64,000 bases of DNA from Yponomeuta sedellus (GCA_934045075.1 OW203751.1:2305822-2369821), one strand, 5' to 3'. Positions 9,590 through 20,184 are shown, counted from the first letter of the stretch. Notes: generated from the letters alone by a model not told the origin. Program-made: numbers and translations.

Positions 9590-9790
9590 CGCCGGAACAC
9601 CGCCAGCGATCGCCCCCTAAACGTCTAAGCCCCTCTGCCCCTCGTTACTCGGGTGTTACAAAAAATGCCCGCACTCCGGGCCCGAGGGAGTGTCAGTTGC
9701 AGCCGGGCGCTCCGCCCCTAACGTAGGGCTGCGCCCCGCTCGATAATAAGCCGCTCGGCCGATTCGAGTGACCTTGATATTTTCTATCAA
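9590..9790. other. GC-rich intronic island
   Basis: About 200 bp rich in CpG (CGCCGCCGGAACACCGCCAG, CCGGGCGCTCCGCCCC), unlike the AT-rich flanks. Not assigned to a repeat. Similar islands lie at 33225-33370 and 21960-22060. Confidence 0.35.
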
Positions 9791-9803
9791 AAAAGACATT
9801 ATA

Positions 9804-9966
9804 CCTCTTCTTCTTCTTCAGGCTATATTATGTAGTCCACTGCTGGACATAGCCCTCCCCTAATGAGCGCCATAGCTCCCTGTCTCAGCTTGCCGCATCC
9901 AGCATCTGCCGGCAGTTTTTCGCAGGTCGTCATCCCACTTGGTCGGTGGGCGTCCAACACTACGTT
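9804..9966 (-). mobile_element. RTE-clade LINE 3' end
   Basis: Minus-strand copy of the RTE C-terminal region and tail, with the tail run CTTCTTCTTCTTC at the left edge. It encodes remnants of the GEGYVQQW end. Confidence 0.7.
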
Positions 9967-10294
9967 TAAAAAGACATTACATAAAGGCAAAAATCCCAAA
10001 TTCATGTAATTATGAATATAAAGAAAATTACAATACATTTGGATTTTTCGATATTTATTGCGCAAAGGCGGCTGAATGGATATGGGTAATATTTGACTCA
10101 TATTGATTTTCTACGATAAGGATGACACTTTTTTATAACAACCGTGATTTGTTAGATCCTGTTTCATAATGTTAAGTTCCCATCACGCTCGAAGCAGTTA
10201 ATTACAATAACTTAACTTGCCGAATTAACTTTGCTAGTTACATATCAAAATTGTAAACTGTCCAGCAATCTCTCCAGCAGCCAGATATCAGATA

Positions 10295-10415
10295 TCTGGC
10301 ACGGATAGCCAGAGGTTGCGGGTTGGGTGAAATTTTTAGCCTCTAAATAGGTTTTTAAATTTGTTCCTTAGCACGGGTTAGTGCATTAAAAATAAAAATA
10401 GTATAATCATGTCCA
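10295..10415 (+). mobile_element. Family A tRNA-bearing repeat, B box deleted
   Basis: GGCACGGATAGCCAGAGGTT joins directly to GGGTGAAATTTTTAGCC, so most of the B box and T arm are lost. The tail is intact to AAAAATAGTATAATCATG. Confidence 0.65.
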
Positions 10416-10523
10416 GACATACCTACTTAGAACAAGCATGCCAATATCTAGCCCAAGTTCCTACGAGTTACATTTAAAAAAAATCCTCTGTTGAGTATTT
10501 TTATTAAATCGAAACTGTAAATA

Positions 10524-11030
10524 TGTAACGGTGCAAACCTCTTTACACCATTTTTTATATTTCTTTTTCTATCTATAACTTTCAAATATTTAAAATTATG
10601 TCTCACATTTTTCTATTTCCCTCATTTTCATCATTACTACTTTACAACTTGACTACAGTCTATTTATTCTTACTTATCCAATTTAGTAAACAAGATTCTA
10701 ACCTTAAAATTGAGATTAGATGCCTAAACTAGACATTTTCTGGCAAATTCATGAACTATGTTTATAAAATTGGCAGCGTGTTATCTAAAAGAGTGTTCCA
10801 GGTTACTTCATTTATGGAAATATGGCAGTTTTGGACTAAAAAGTCACACTTTAAGGGTAGAATCTTGTTTACTAAATTGAACAAGTAAGAATAAATAGAC
10901 TGTAGATCTGATTATTTTACCTGCTTATCCGTTTTTAACCAGTTTTCTGTTTTGATTATAAAATATAAACTAAATAAAACAGTACAATAAATGGCAAAGT
11001 TCAAGTCTTTCCAGTTTTATTATTTATAAT
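10524..11030 (+). mobile_element. LTR-D copy with nested MITE
   Basis: Starts TGTAACGGTGCAAACCTC like the LTRs at 52441 and 55226. It runs through TTTCCCTC, TTTTACCTGCTTATCCG and CCAGTTTTCTGTTT to an A/T-rich 3' part that lacks a clear CA end. Interrupted by the 247-bp MITE at 10656-10902. No internal LTR-element sequence is present, so it is a solo or truncated LTR. Confidence 0.65.
10656..10902. mobile_element. Tc1/mariner-type MITE, 247 bp, TA target duplication
   Basis: Arms CAGTCTATTTATTCTTACTT and AAGTAAGAATAAATAGACTG extend to about 55 bp (to ATTCTAACCTTA). TA dinucleotides flank it at 10654 and 10903. Removing it restores the LTR-D sequence TTGACTAGATCTGA, equivalent to TTGACCAGATCTGA at 55350. 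Confidence 0.85.
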
Positions 11031-11615
11031 TATTATTTATATATATAAATATTATTTATAATAGTTCAACACACTACAAATAAATACTTACTTACCTAGG
11101 ATTTGCATAATTTACCCTCCAATTTGACGCAAAACGTTTTTCCTAACCCTACCTATTAAAGGGAGAGCGGCGCCACGGCGCGGTGCGTTTTAAAACAATC
11201 ACTTATTGATATTTGAATTTGGAACGGAAACGCCCCGATTGCGTTTTTAATTTTGTTCTCCATTATTTTGTGCATTTTCGTGGTGGTACCGCTTTGCCGC
11301 CGGATGGGGTTTTTTTTATTCGACTTTTTAAAAGAGGCTACCCAATAGGGATGTGGACTAATGTTCGGAATGGATTTTGTTTCATAGATAGACGCTATTT
11401 AAACACGAAAAAAATTATTTCATGAAAAAACACGTCACATTTTACTAAAAAAATACTTATTTAAAACTACTTTTTAAAATTCCCGCCAAAACGTTCTAAA
11501 CTAACGCGTGAGTATGATGACGTCACAGACCGATAAACAATCTCGCGCTCTATGAAAGTTAACCTGATATTCAGTGAATTCTTACGAATAAATAAGTTTT
11601 CTGAAAGGTGTAAAA
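11031..11615. other. Non-coding, partly unrecognised
   Basis: Includes a GC-rich GAGAGCGGCGCCACGGCGCG block at about 11163 and unassigned AT-rich sequence. It may be the 5' flank of the THAP relic that follows. Confidence 0.3.
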
Positions 11616-11806
11616 ATGAATACGATGTACAAATGCTGTGCAGTACCCATGTGTAAAAGTACGTCAATAAGTACGCCGCAAAATGTTCATAAATGTTCCA
11701 AAAATTGCTAAAATAAGGAGAAAGTGGCTAACGCTTGCTAGAAGATGTTCAACATTATTGACATCTACAAGTACCAGCTATTTTTGTGAAGACCACATTG
11801 ATGTAG
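11616..11806 (+). pseudogene. THAP-domain exon relic, probably of a P-element-like transposase
   Basis: From ATG at 11616 one frame reads MYKCCAVPMCKSTS. After a frame change near 11693 a second frame reads KIRRKWLTLARRC and then SYFCEDHID. Together these are the C2CH zinc finger of a THAP domain: CxxxC-type pair at the start, invariant Trp in the middle, C-x2-H at the end. THAP domains bind DNA in P-element transposases and in host regulators. The second frame runs into a splice-donor-like GTAG|GTAAGCC, so this looks like a first coding exon. The frame break and in-frame stops make it non-functional. It lies inside the dbx intron on the same strand. Parent family not identified. Confidence 0.65.
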
Positions 11807-12608
11807 GTAAGCCAAATATTCTAAAAGTATTGTACGATAAAATTTAAATACGAGTATGTACTTAGGTACAAAATAGTTTTAGATAGGTAGTTTTAACTTT
11901 ACCCACCAACCATAGGTAGGTATTTCAAACGTACTTACAATGACATTTTTACGTTTCTAAGCTCCGCTGCACAAAAATTCTTATTTCGGGCAAAATAACT
12001 TGCCACCATCAACGAATCTATCTTCGGTAAGTTAGAACTACTTCCTTTGATGAATCCAGTCTCATTGTTATAATATTACAATAATATTATAATAATATCG
12101 TTGAAATTAGTTCGCCGGTGATACTTTTGACTACGTGAGCTTGTTTTTGTTTTGTTTAGCGGTCAGTGACGTCACCCGCGCTTTGATTGACGTTCGCAGT
12201 CACGTGATAATGGGTATTAAATAATGCAATTTAAACTATTTTTATTTATTTTATGGCAAATAAATATATTCTTAGAATGTTACTATACGTTTTTAAATAC
12301 GGATTTTAATTTAAAAAAAATAACTTAACATGAATTGGTAACATGTGTCAACATCCGTATTTTAGTGATGGCTGGCTGGTTAATATTTTCTACGCCGCCA
12401 ATTTAAAAAGTAAGTGAATGAAGTTGTGCTTCAGTTTAGTGCACTATGGAAAGAAAAAATTTGAGGAATAAATTACGAATAATGAATATTCAGGAAAGAA
12501 CTAAGTGAAAACAATACGGGTTATCGTAAAAATGTAGCGTAAAAATAAGTAGATTTTATTTAGTCTGTAGTCTTCCTAATGCAGCCTATCACATCACATT
12601 AATCACAC
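11807..12608. other. Non-coding, possibly the rest of the THAP element
   Basis: No further transposase frame is visible. A CACGTGA site occurs near 12200. Class undetermined. Confidence 0.3.
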
Positions 12609-12610
12609 TA

Positions 12611-13194
12611 TCTATAATATAAAAATGAATCCCCGAATGTGTTGGTAAGCGCAAATCTCGAGAACGGCTGAACCGATTTCGCTGATTCTTTTTTTAGAAT
12701 ATTCCTTGACGTACGGGGATGGTTCTTACGGAGAGAAAAATAAAAAAAATTAAGAATCGACTGTTAGGCGGTACGAAGTTCGCTGGGCCAGCTAGTATAA
12801 TATAATAATGAATCGCTGAATGTGTTGGTAAGCGCAAATCTCGAGAGCAGCTGAACCGATTTCGCTAAGTCTTTTTTTAGAATATTCCTTGAAGTACGAG
12901 GATGGTTCTTACGGAAAGAAAAATTTAAAAAAAATTAAAGAATCGACTGTTAGGCAGTAGGTACGAAGTTCGCTGGGTCAGCTAGGCGAAAATTAATTAT
13001 AAAGGCGAAAGTTTGTGAGTGTGTATGTTTGTTACTTCTTCACGTCTGAACGGCTGGAGCGATTTTAGTAAAATTTGGTATGGAGCTAGCTGACACCCTG
13101 GACTAACACATAGGCTACGTTTTACTGCGGGAAAATGTATTATTCCCATGGGAAAATCGATAAATCGCGGGTAACGCCGCGGGGCACAGCTAAT
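12611..13194 (+). mobile_element. Three Helitron-like elements in head-to-tail series
   Basis: Units 12611-12795 and 12796-12985 are close relatives (GTGTTGGTAAGCGCAAATCT, AGAATATTCCTTGA, GTACGAAGTTCGCTGGG) and end in CAGCTAG. Unit 12986-13194 is a different family (GCGAAAGTTTGTGAGTG, ending GGGGCACAGCTAAT). The first starts TCTATAATAT. TC starts, CTAG ends and no terminal inverted repeats fit non-autonomous Helitrons. Confidence 0.6.
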
Positions 13195-13560
13195 CTTTTT
13201 ATCAGCCAGGGCACAGCTTGTATATTATAATTCAAATTAAAAATTAAAAATGTGAATAAGAAATAAAACAATAATATCTAACACATTATTATTTTAGAAC
13301 AATAGAACAATAGAACAATTAGAACAATTACTTATAGACGTTTCATATTAAACCGAGGGCCGTGTAACAGCCACATACCCCTGCCCGTTTTTTTAACGTT
13401 ATTTAAATATTTAGGTCTACCTTCAACTTTTCAACATTCAATTAAATCTTTTAATATGAAAGTAGAAGCGAGGCGACGGCGCGTAGGTATTTCCCGCGAA
13501 TAAAGCGGAAGGGAAAAATATATTTTCTTTTAATTTCAATATTTTTTTGCAAGCCATTAA
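13195..13560. other. Non-coding, nothing recognised
   Basis: AT-rich sequence with a short AGAACAATAGAACAAT-type simple repeat at about 13300. No gene seen. Confidence 0.3.
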
Positions 13561-13561
13561 A

Positions 13562-14075
13562 GACGTACAGGGCACAGGTCTTCTCTCAGGGAGAGAGTAT
13601 GGGCTTTATTTCCACGCGTGCCCACCGCGGATGGGCAATTTCAAGCGCTGAGGGATTTTCTGAGACATTTGACTAAAGCTTTGGCATTTAGGGTTGTTAA
13701 TGGCTATCATGAAATCTTATTAGGTATACGTATGGCAACTGATGTATTTGGTTTAAGATGACTTGAGAAAAGATGGTTAGAGTGGAGTTTTTTTTCCGCT
13801 GCCTTTTTCTCCACTACAATACGGCCCGAAGGCAGCGGCTTTTAACATTGTACATTGACATTCAGCAGACACAATGTAAATTCTTTACGTTGACATAAAT
13901 TGATTTGAATTTGAATTTACCACCTCAACCACTCAGGTTTCCTCACGAGGTTTTCCTTCCAATTATCTTTATCTTCACTGTGAGCGAGTAGTACCTATGT
14001 ATAAATTCACAAGTATATTATTTAAAAAAAATCCTAGGTACATGCCCGACTGGAAAGCCACCACCGTCCTAAAAG
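13562..14075 (-). mobile_element. SINE family J, split by a LINE tail
   Basis: The tail block (GGGCACAGGTCTTCTCTCAG, CCACGCGTGCCCACCGCGG) at 13570-13660 and the body block (CACTCAGGTTTCCTCACGAG) at 13925-14010 belong to one minus-strand SINE. The intervening sequence ends with ATTGATTTGAATTTGAATTT, a LINE-type 3' end on the plus strand. Confidence 0.55.
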
Positions 14076-14160
14076 TATTTACTTACTTTGTTAAATTTAA
14101 TTTAAATACTGTAAGAAAATTGGGCCTTTAGTTGTCATTAAACGAATTGAGTTATTATTA

Positions 14161-14216
14161 TTTGTTTCTTTCTTTGTTTGTTTGTTTGTTTGTTTCTTTG
14201 TTTGTTTGTTTGTTTA
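14161..14216. repeat. (TTTG)n microsatellite with TTTC interruptions
   Basis: Runs of TTTG broken by two TTTC/TTCT changes, about 56 bp. Confidence 0.9.
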
Positions 14217-14401
14217 ATATTGGGAAAACTCGCAGCATATAACAAAGACTAACAAAAACATTAAACATACAGAAGGCCAAATATAAGTCTCCACTTATAG
14301 AAAAAAAAATTAGCACTTAATTAAGCTCTTAAAGCAAAAACCCAATAATTAATTCATTTACTTCTTCAATACTATAAATAACAAAACTTGCGTATACTAT
14401 T

Positions 14402-14466
14402 TTTATTTTAATGCACTAACCCGTGCTAAGGAACAAATTTAAAAACCTATTTAGAGGCTAAAAACT
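14402..14466 (-). mobile_element. Family A repeat, tail fragment
   Basis: TTTTATTTTAATGCACTAAC through AACCTATTTAGAGGCTAAAA. The tRNA-like part is absent. Confidence 0.6.
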
Positions 14467-14863
14467 TGCGTGTCATAATTTGGCGATTTTAAGCAGGTAC
14501 TCACACGTTCAGGGTTTCTCACGACGATTTCCTTTACGAATTCACGATTCCTTCCTAAGGGGAGAGTCGGGAGCGGGCGCTTAAAACTAATTGATAGCCG
14601 CGAGGGGAGCGTGGGGTAATTGGGACCGCTTAGCGGATTACGACGGAGGGAAGTCGAAGAGAAGAAGCTATGTCCTATTTCGATCATCCTTTTTTATGTA
14701 AGTTTGAAGTACTGTCCATTTAATTTTTTTATTTCGAAATCCAACCACACAATATAACAGAAATATCTGCATTCAAGTAACGTGCTAATAAAGCCAAAAG
14801 TTTTAATTAATTTTTTTTAAATACACATTTTATTTCAAGGTTGTCTGGAAGAAATTACTTTTA

Positions 14864-15001
14864 GGGCTGATTTTTCAATAGTCAGAGAACTGTTATCTGA
14901 GGAATAAAAATGGCGGTTTGACATAATTTTCATACATAAGCTGTCAAACCGCGAATTTTAGTCCTCAGATAAAAGTTATCTGACTATCGAAAAATCAGCC
15001 G
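14864..15001. mobile_element. PIF/Harbinger-type MITE, 138 bp, TTA duplication
   Basis: Arms GGGCTGATTTTTCAATAGTC and GACTATCGAAAAATCAGCC extend about 55 bp, to GCGGTTTGACA. TTA occurs directly outside both ends (14861-14863 and 15002-15004), matching Harbinger target preference. Confidence 0.8.
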
Positions 15002-15356
15002 TTAGCCTAATATTGCCGCCAATTATTGCACTTTGTATTTCTACATGTTTTATAATATTATGTGCTCTGGTGTACAATAAGCAATATTCTTATCTTATCT
15101 TATCTTCATTCGTTCACTGCTCCAAGTCAAGTCATTTAAGTCAATAAAATAGGAAGTAAGCTTTTGACTTTATTAACACCTTACATGATTGCAGATATTT
15201 CTGTTATGTTGTGCTGTTGAATTTCGAATGAAGAATAATAGTATTATGTAACCGTAGGATTTCTATTAAGGCGCTTAGGGGCGCTAACTAGCGACATCAA
15301 TGGAATAAAAAAACACGACTTGTTTTATAATAATAATGATTGATAATAATAAAATC

Positions 15357-15822
15357 GTTCGTTATCAACCCTTGTTGTCCCCACTGCTGGGGCACGGGTC
15401 TCTTCCTGCATCGCAGGAAGGTTAGGCCATACTCCACCACAGGGGCCAAGTCCGGGTTGGTGGAGGATTGTAAGACAGTGGCAGGCCTTACTGTCAGAAG
15501 TTATCAAGCCGCCCATAAGGCCTCTGACATGGATTAACGACTGCCATTATATGACAATAATACCATAAAATAATATAATTACAATTAAAATGTCATAGGC
15601 TTAATTGGTTGGTGCCGGCTGTCATGTAATGGGAGTCGTTAAGTCATGTCAGAGGCCTTATGGGCGGCTCGATAACTTCTGACAGTAAGGCCTGCCACTA
15701 TCTTACAATCCTCCGCCAACCCGGAATTGGCCCCGTGATGGAGTATGGCCTAACTTTCCTGCGCTAAAGGAAGAGACCCGTGCCCAACAGTGGGGACATA
15801 CAAGGGTTGATAACGAGGCTTA
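15357..15822. mobile_element. 5S-rRNA-derived SINE, inverted pair of 3' parts
   Basis: A minus copy (15357-15556) starts with the reverse of GGGTTGATAACG. A plus copy (about 15596-15822) ends CAAGGGTTGATAACGAGG. Both are 5'-truncated at nearly the same place (the TGTCATATAATGGCAG region). Confidence 0.75.
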
Positions 15823-16074
15823 ATTATTTATAAAGGCCTCTTATAATTTAAAAGGTGCCCTACAGGGTCCATAAAGATCCATATTCTTAGTTATGTCATC
15901 TGTATATACTTGCGGAATGCAATAAATTATTGAGTATAAAACGTTTTTTTTTTTCAAAAAGTGAATGTCACACACAGAACATATTTTATGTTCTGTGATG
16001 ATGACACACCACATTGACACATACATACCACACATATTAAGACAGAGAAATCTTAATATCTTTGACATCCGTGT

Positions 16075-16247
16075 ATCTGTGGTAACTATTTTTAGAATAT
16101 ATCTACTTGTAGGCACAGATAAAGATCCTGGGACTTTAATAAATTTTCGCTAAAAACGGCCGTTTTTGGCGGAAATCGATTGAAGTCCTAGGATCTTTAT
16201 ACGGCTTTCTATTCTGTACCTATATTCTAAAAATAGTTACCACAGAT
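16075..16247. mobile_element. Fold-back element, about 173 bp
   Basis: Outer arms ATCTGTGGTAACTATTTTTA and TAAAAATAGTTACCACAGAT pair perfectly. Inner arms GATAAAGATCCTGGGACTT and AAGTCCTAGGATCTTTAT also pair. The centre is AAAAACGGCCGTTTTT. A further partial copy of the outer arm follows at about 16268-16290. Confidence 0.7.
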
Positions 16248-16264
16248 CCTAGATTCTATACTAT

Positions 16265-16850
16265 AGGTTCTAAAAATAGTTATCATAGTTGTTAAGATGT
16301 TGTTGAGTAAATACACTTTGTGCCAAAAGGACTACTACAAGTATAACATAAAGGATTATTAACCCTTCTCGCGTTTAGTGTACATACGTCTGTACACTAT
16401 GCAACGCTCAGATTGGACTCTTTTTATCTATGCTCTGTGCATTCTCTATGGACAATATCTGTTGTTTTATTGGCCAATGGTTAGTAAGGATTACTTTCGC
16501 CAACCAATCAAATGACGTGACGTGGAAAAAAATTGAATTATCATCGAAACCACATGAGCTTGCTAGGTCAGACGCCATTTTGCGTTTTCGTCGTGAGTTG
16601 CTCCGCTCGCTAAAGTTTTATAAGTTATTTAGAGAAGGCAACGCTGCGTATGACAATGATGTCTGGAAATACAATACAATGCATGAGTTCTGTCTTATGA
16701 TAATTGTGTAAACTCTGTTAATTCAAGACTTTGGAAATATTAAGTTTGGAGTTTTTCTGTCCATTTTTTCTCCTAGATTTCGAAACGGACACTTAGTTTG
16801 ACTCGTCAGGTTCTGCCCCACTTTGAATAAAAACTTTTCACTTCATTTAA
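16265..16850 (+). repeat. Family C repeat with about 290-bp internal insertion
   Basis: The flanks match the copies at 20918 and 41601 (AAATACACTTTGTGCCAAAA, GACAATGATGTCTGGAA, AATAAAAACTTTTCACTT). From about 16362 to 16650 there is extra sequence starting TTAACCCTTCTCGCG. The left end resembles a piggyBac-type TTAA/CCCT end, but no matching right end is visible. Confidence 0.5.
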
Positions 16851-17540
16851 TCAATTCTCTTGTGAGTCAACTAATGATTAAGTTCACAATAAGCCATAAA
16901 TTCTACAGAAACTATCAAAAATTAGAGAAGGTTAATTTTCAGAAAACGGTAACTTAAATCCAACGGTGCAGTTGTAAACAACGACTGGCTGGGACGTTCG
17001 AAACAAAGGCAACAAGAAAGTCAGCTCAAAAACCGACCAATAGGAGCGCCCCGCAGTTTTATTCGATACAAATGGGCGAATAGAACGCGGGCGATCGAAG
17101 ACGCAGTCCTAATGCTTCATCGCTCTCTTTTACTCGTGTATGTAATCGCGGCGCGGTGAGAGGGACGGGTGGTTGTCTTGAGACGGGGTCAAATGGTTGT
17201 GTGTGCTTTTTTCTTGCAGGTTTTTAGGGTTCCTTGGGGAGTTTGTTTGAGAGGGCAGAGGGTTTCTTACTCGGGAGACTTTTTCTGCTGAGCTATCCTT
17301 GTTTTTACTGTAATGTGTTTGGGTCTTTGCAACGTAACGTGAATTTCCGCATGTGTCCCGTATCGATAGGCAGGGACTGGTTTCAGAAACTTGTCGCAGT
17401 CCTGACATACCTACTATGTTAAATAGAAATCAAAATAAATATCAAAAAAAATATAAAAAAAATGTTTCTTTTTCATTTATGTTTTTGGGTTTTTACTTCT
17501 ATGCATAGTTATAGTGCCCGCTCTTACTAATCCATGACTT
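16851..17540. other. Unique-looking intronic sequence
   Basis: No repeat recognised. Mixed composition with a moderately GC-rich part around 17040-17160. Open frames here have no family resemblance. Confidence 0.3.
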
Positions 17541-17644
17541 CTGTGGGGCAACTCATTAAATCACCAAGCCAAATATGCCGACGATACCTAAAATATCTAA
17601 TACTTATTTACTTATTTATTTGGTCTTTTTACTCAAAGTTTTTA

Positions 17645-17820
17645 AGGTGGTATAGTTGCTGGGCAAGCCTAATCCATCTAAAACAATGTCCCAGGCACTG
17701 CAGCGTCCAAGTGGTCACTTTTCTTTTTTCCACACGATATTTTCATTGACAGCGAGTGGTATTGCTACTAACTACTAAGACTGCACAAATCTACGCATTT
17801 TAGAAAACAAAGTTCGACCA
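17645..17820. mobile_element. SINE I and SINE J fragments
   Basis: TGCTGGGCAAGCCTAATCCA to GTCCAAGTGGTCAC matches the 3' part of SINE I at 24126. GCGAGTGGTATTGCTACTA with AGAAAACAAAGTTCG is the body of SINE J. Confidence 0.45.
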
Positions 17821-17880
17821 ATAATATAATAGAAAAATAACTAGATAATAATGCTATGTAATTTTTTCTCTGTGTTATCC

Positions 17881-18338
17881 TACCTACAATATTATAAACG
17901 CAAAAGTTTGTTAGTATGGATGGATGTTTGTTACTCTTTCATAAAAAAACTACCAAATGGATTTTAATGAAACTTTACAATAATATTTAAAAACCTATTT
18001 AGAGGCTAAAAATTTCACCCATGCCGGGATTCGAACCCGCAACCTCTGGCTACCCGTGCCAGCGCTCTACCAATTGAGCCAATGGGCGACTCACGGCATC
18101 AGTGAAATTTCGAACCTCTTTACACTATTCTCTGTATTACGTAATATTGTTAAGTTATTATAGTGCGACTGTACAACATCTCAATATTGTCAGGCTGCTA
18201 TATTTTTCAAGTGCGACCCAAAAATTATTTATGTGATTTTTTTAATGTCATAATGTTATTTCTTTTCTACGCCACGCTGTAATAAGCTACTCGAAATACT
18301 AATCCTGCGCAGACAAAGTCGCGGGCAATAACTAGTTT
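17881..18338 (+). mobile_element. Helitron-like element split by a family A repeat
   Basis: The start ACAATATTATAAACGCAAAA with GTATGGATGGATGTTTG, and the end GACAAAGTCGCGGGCAATAA CTAGT, are the two ends of one degraded element. Family A sequence (17988 to about 18150, minus; B-box-like GGATTCGAACCC) sits between them. Confidence 0.5.
17988..18150 (-). mobile_element. Family A tRNA-bearing repeat
   Basis: AAAACCTATTTAGAGGC to the ACACTATTCTCTGTATTACG block. Contains the complete tRNA-like stretch on the minus strand. Confidence 0.75.
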
Positions 18339-18354
18339 ACAATACCTAAAATAA

Positions 18355-18540
18355 CATTTACAGTCAGACATTGCTTCTGGTCCAACACTAGGATACCCTG
18401 TGTCGTGGGAACCAGAAACAACGACATCACAAACATGTAAACATCCAAAACCTCAGGTTTTTTCTTGTCCCCAGCCTGGGTTCGAACCCGGGACCTCTCG
18501 CATGATAGGCAGATACGCTACCGCTGCGCCACCGAGGCGT
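18355..18540 (-). mobile_element. SINE family G
   Basis: GGATACCCTGTGTCGTGGGA and GGGTTCGAACCCGGGACC with the reversed tRNA-like head ending CGCCACCGAGGCG. It lacks the long TTATG tail. Confidence 0.75.
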
Positions 18541-18574
18541 ACAACTCAGTCTATGTTATAAGACGGCTTATACA

Positions 18575-19198
18575 AAGTACAAAGAGCTGAAGTGGCAGCG
18601 GGCTGGCCATAGCTCGCGAAGAACCGACTATCGTTGGAGTAAACGTGTTCTTGAGAGGAGACCGCGACTCGGCAAACGTAGTGTAGGACGCCCTGCGACC
18701 AGGTGGGATGACGATCTGCGAAAAACTGCCGGCAGATGCTGGACCGAGTGATTGAAATCAATCACTTGGTTAAGCAACAACAGGCGCGGTCAGGGTACGG
18801 GATGGGTGAGCGTCCCGAGACTACCGCTAGGGGCATTTTTCCGAGCGCTTCCGTGCTTCGCAAGGCACGCTAAGCCATTGGTGCCAGCCGTCATATAATG
18901 GCAGTCGTTAAGCCATGTCAGAGGCCTTATGGGCGACTTGATAGCTTCTGACAGGAAGACCCGCCATTGTCTTACAATCCTCCACCAACCCGGACTTGGC
19001 CCCCGTGGTGGAGTATGGCCTAACCTTCCTTCGGTGCAGGAAGAGACCCGTGCCCCAGCAGTGGGGACATACAAGGGTTGATAACGAACGATAAAGAAAG
19101 ATGCTGGATGCGGCAAGCTGAAGACAGGGCGCTATGGCGCACATCAGGGGAGGGCTATGTCCAGCAGTGGACTACATAATATAGCCTGAAGAAGCAAA
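18575..19198 (+). pseudogene. RTE-clade LINE C-terminus, split by a 5S SINE
   Basis: 18578-18743 encodes the LGKRSVGRPATRWDDDLRK-type C-terminal segment. It resumes at 19099 with GGATGCGGCAAGCTGAAGAC and ends in the GTCCAGCAGTGGACTA tail with GAAGAAGC. The split is the 18744-19098 insertion with its own duplication. No catalytic domain remains. Confidence 0.8.
18744..19098 (+). mobile_element. 5S-rRNA-derived SINE, full insertion with 10-bp TSD
   Basis: Exact direct repeats AGATGCTGGA at 18734-18743 and 19099-19108 flank a 355-bp element. It starts CCGAGTGATTGAAATCAATC, continues GGTTAAGCAACAACAGGCGC and GGATGGGTGAGCGTCC, and ends GGGTTGATAACGAACGATAA. The GATAAC/ACGATA tail units and the duplication show target-primed retroposition. 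Confidence 0.9.
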
Positions 19199-19507
19199 GA
19201 AGCGCACCCTGTATAGTTTTTATTGACTACAATATCGCTGGAACCGTTCAGTTATGGATTTGGCAAGTAATTTTCTACATCCCTCGCTTGGAGCTCGCTT
19301 TTTTATTGTATCGACGCGGGGTCGCGATTTTGTGATATTTTTCCTCCTTTTATTGTTTGGAATGGCGTGTTTCGTATAATAGAGACCCCTTAGGGGTATT
19401 TCCGTTGTTGTATTGTATTACCGTTGTTGGTATTTGAGGAAACGATTCGATTAAGAAGCGCTTTGTCTTTGGGAATTGTTTTAGATGCTATACTCGTTAG
19501 GTTTTTT

Positions 19508-19824
19508 TTTAAAAACCTATTTAGAGGCTAAAAATTTCACCCATGCCGGGATTCGAACCCGCAACCTCTGGCTATCCGTACCAGCGCTCTACCAATTGAG
19601 CCAATGGGCGACTCACGGCATCAGTGAAATTTCGAACCTCTTTACAATATTCTCTGTATTACGTACAGGCAGCGACATCTGACTTAAGCAAATTGCATTA
19701 CTTACAGCCCCGACTACCTACTTTGCAGTTAGGTTTAACATCGGAACGATATCACTGTACCCACATGATTACATTATTTTTATTTTTAATGCACTAACCC
19801 GTGCTAAGGAACAAATTTAAAAAG
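19508..19824 (-). mobile_element. Family A tRNA-bearing repeat, full unit
   Basis: About 317 bp. In order: AACCTATTTAGAGGC, tRNA-like core, CGAACCTCTTTACAATATTC, TACCTACTTTGCAGTTAGG, GATATCACTGTACCCACATG, TTTTTATTTTTAATGCACTA, AAGGAACAAATTTAAAAAGG. The unit begins and ends inside the sequence that joins units in the tandem array at 61026. Confidence 0.8.
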
Positions 19825-19854
19825 GTTTTTTTTTATTCAAGACATTTACAGAAT

Positions 19855-20118
19855 ACTTCTTCTTCTTCAGGCTATATTAGTCCACTGCTGGACATAGCCC
19901 TCTCCTAATGAGCGCCATAGCGCAAGGTTGTGCCATAGTTGGGGGGTAATGCCCATAATCCCCACTCTGGGCATGCGGGTTGGGGATCGCAGTTTGGTGG
20001 AATTGTACTGCAGGGGGCGCTGCTGCCCACCCCCCGGTTTGTGTCCCTTAGTCGCCTTTTACAACACCCGCAGGAAGAATTTGGGTCGGTGCTATTCTCT
20101 AGGCCGACACCACTACTA
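19855..20118 (-). mobile_element. Short RTE-tailed non-autonomous retroposon
   Basis: The reverse of the 4821 element: tail CTTCTTCTTCAGGC on the left, CCCACCCCCCGGTTTGTGTC in the middle, GGCCGACACCAC at the 5' end (right). Confidence 0.8.
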
Positions 20119-20184
20119 ATTGAATACAAAAAAAACCTTCACTGAAACCTGTACAGGTTTATCTGTGAGGTGATAATGAAGGTA

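Noticed and set aside
16354..16660. piggyBac-type MITE inside family C
   Set aside because: The left end TTAACCC fits, but no inverted right end or second TTAA was found.
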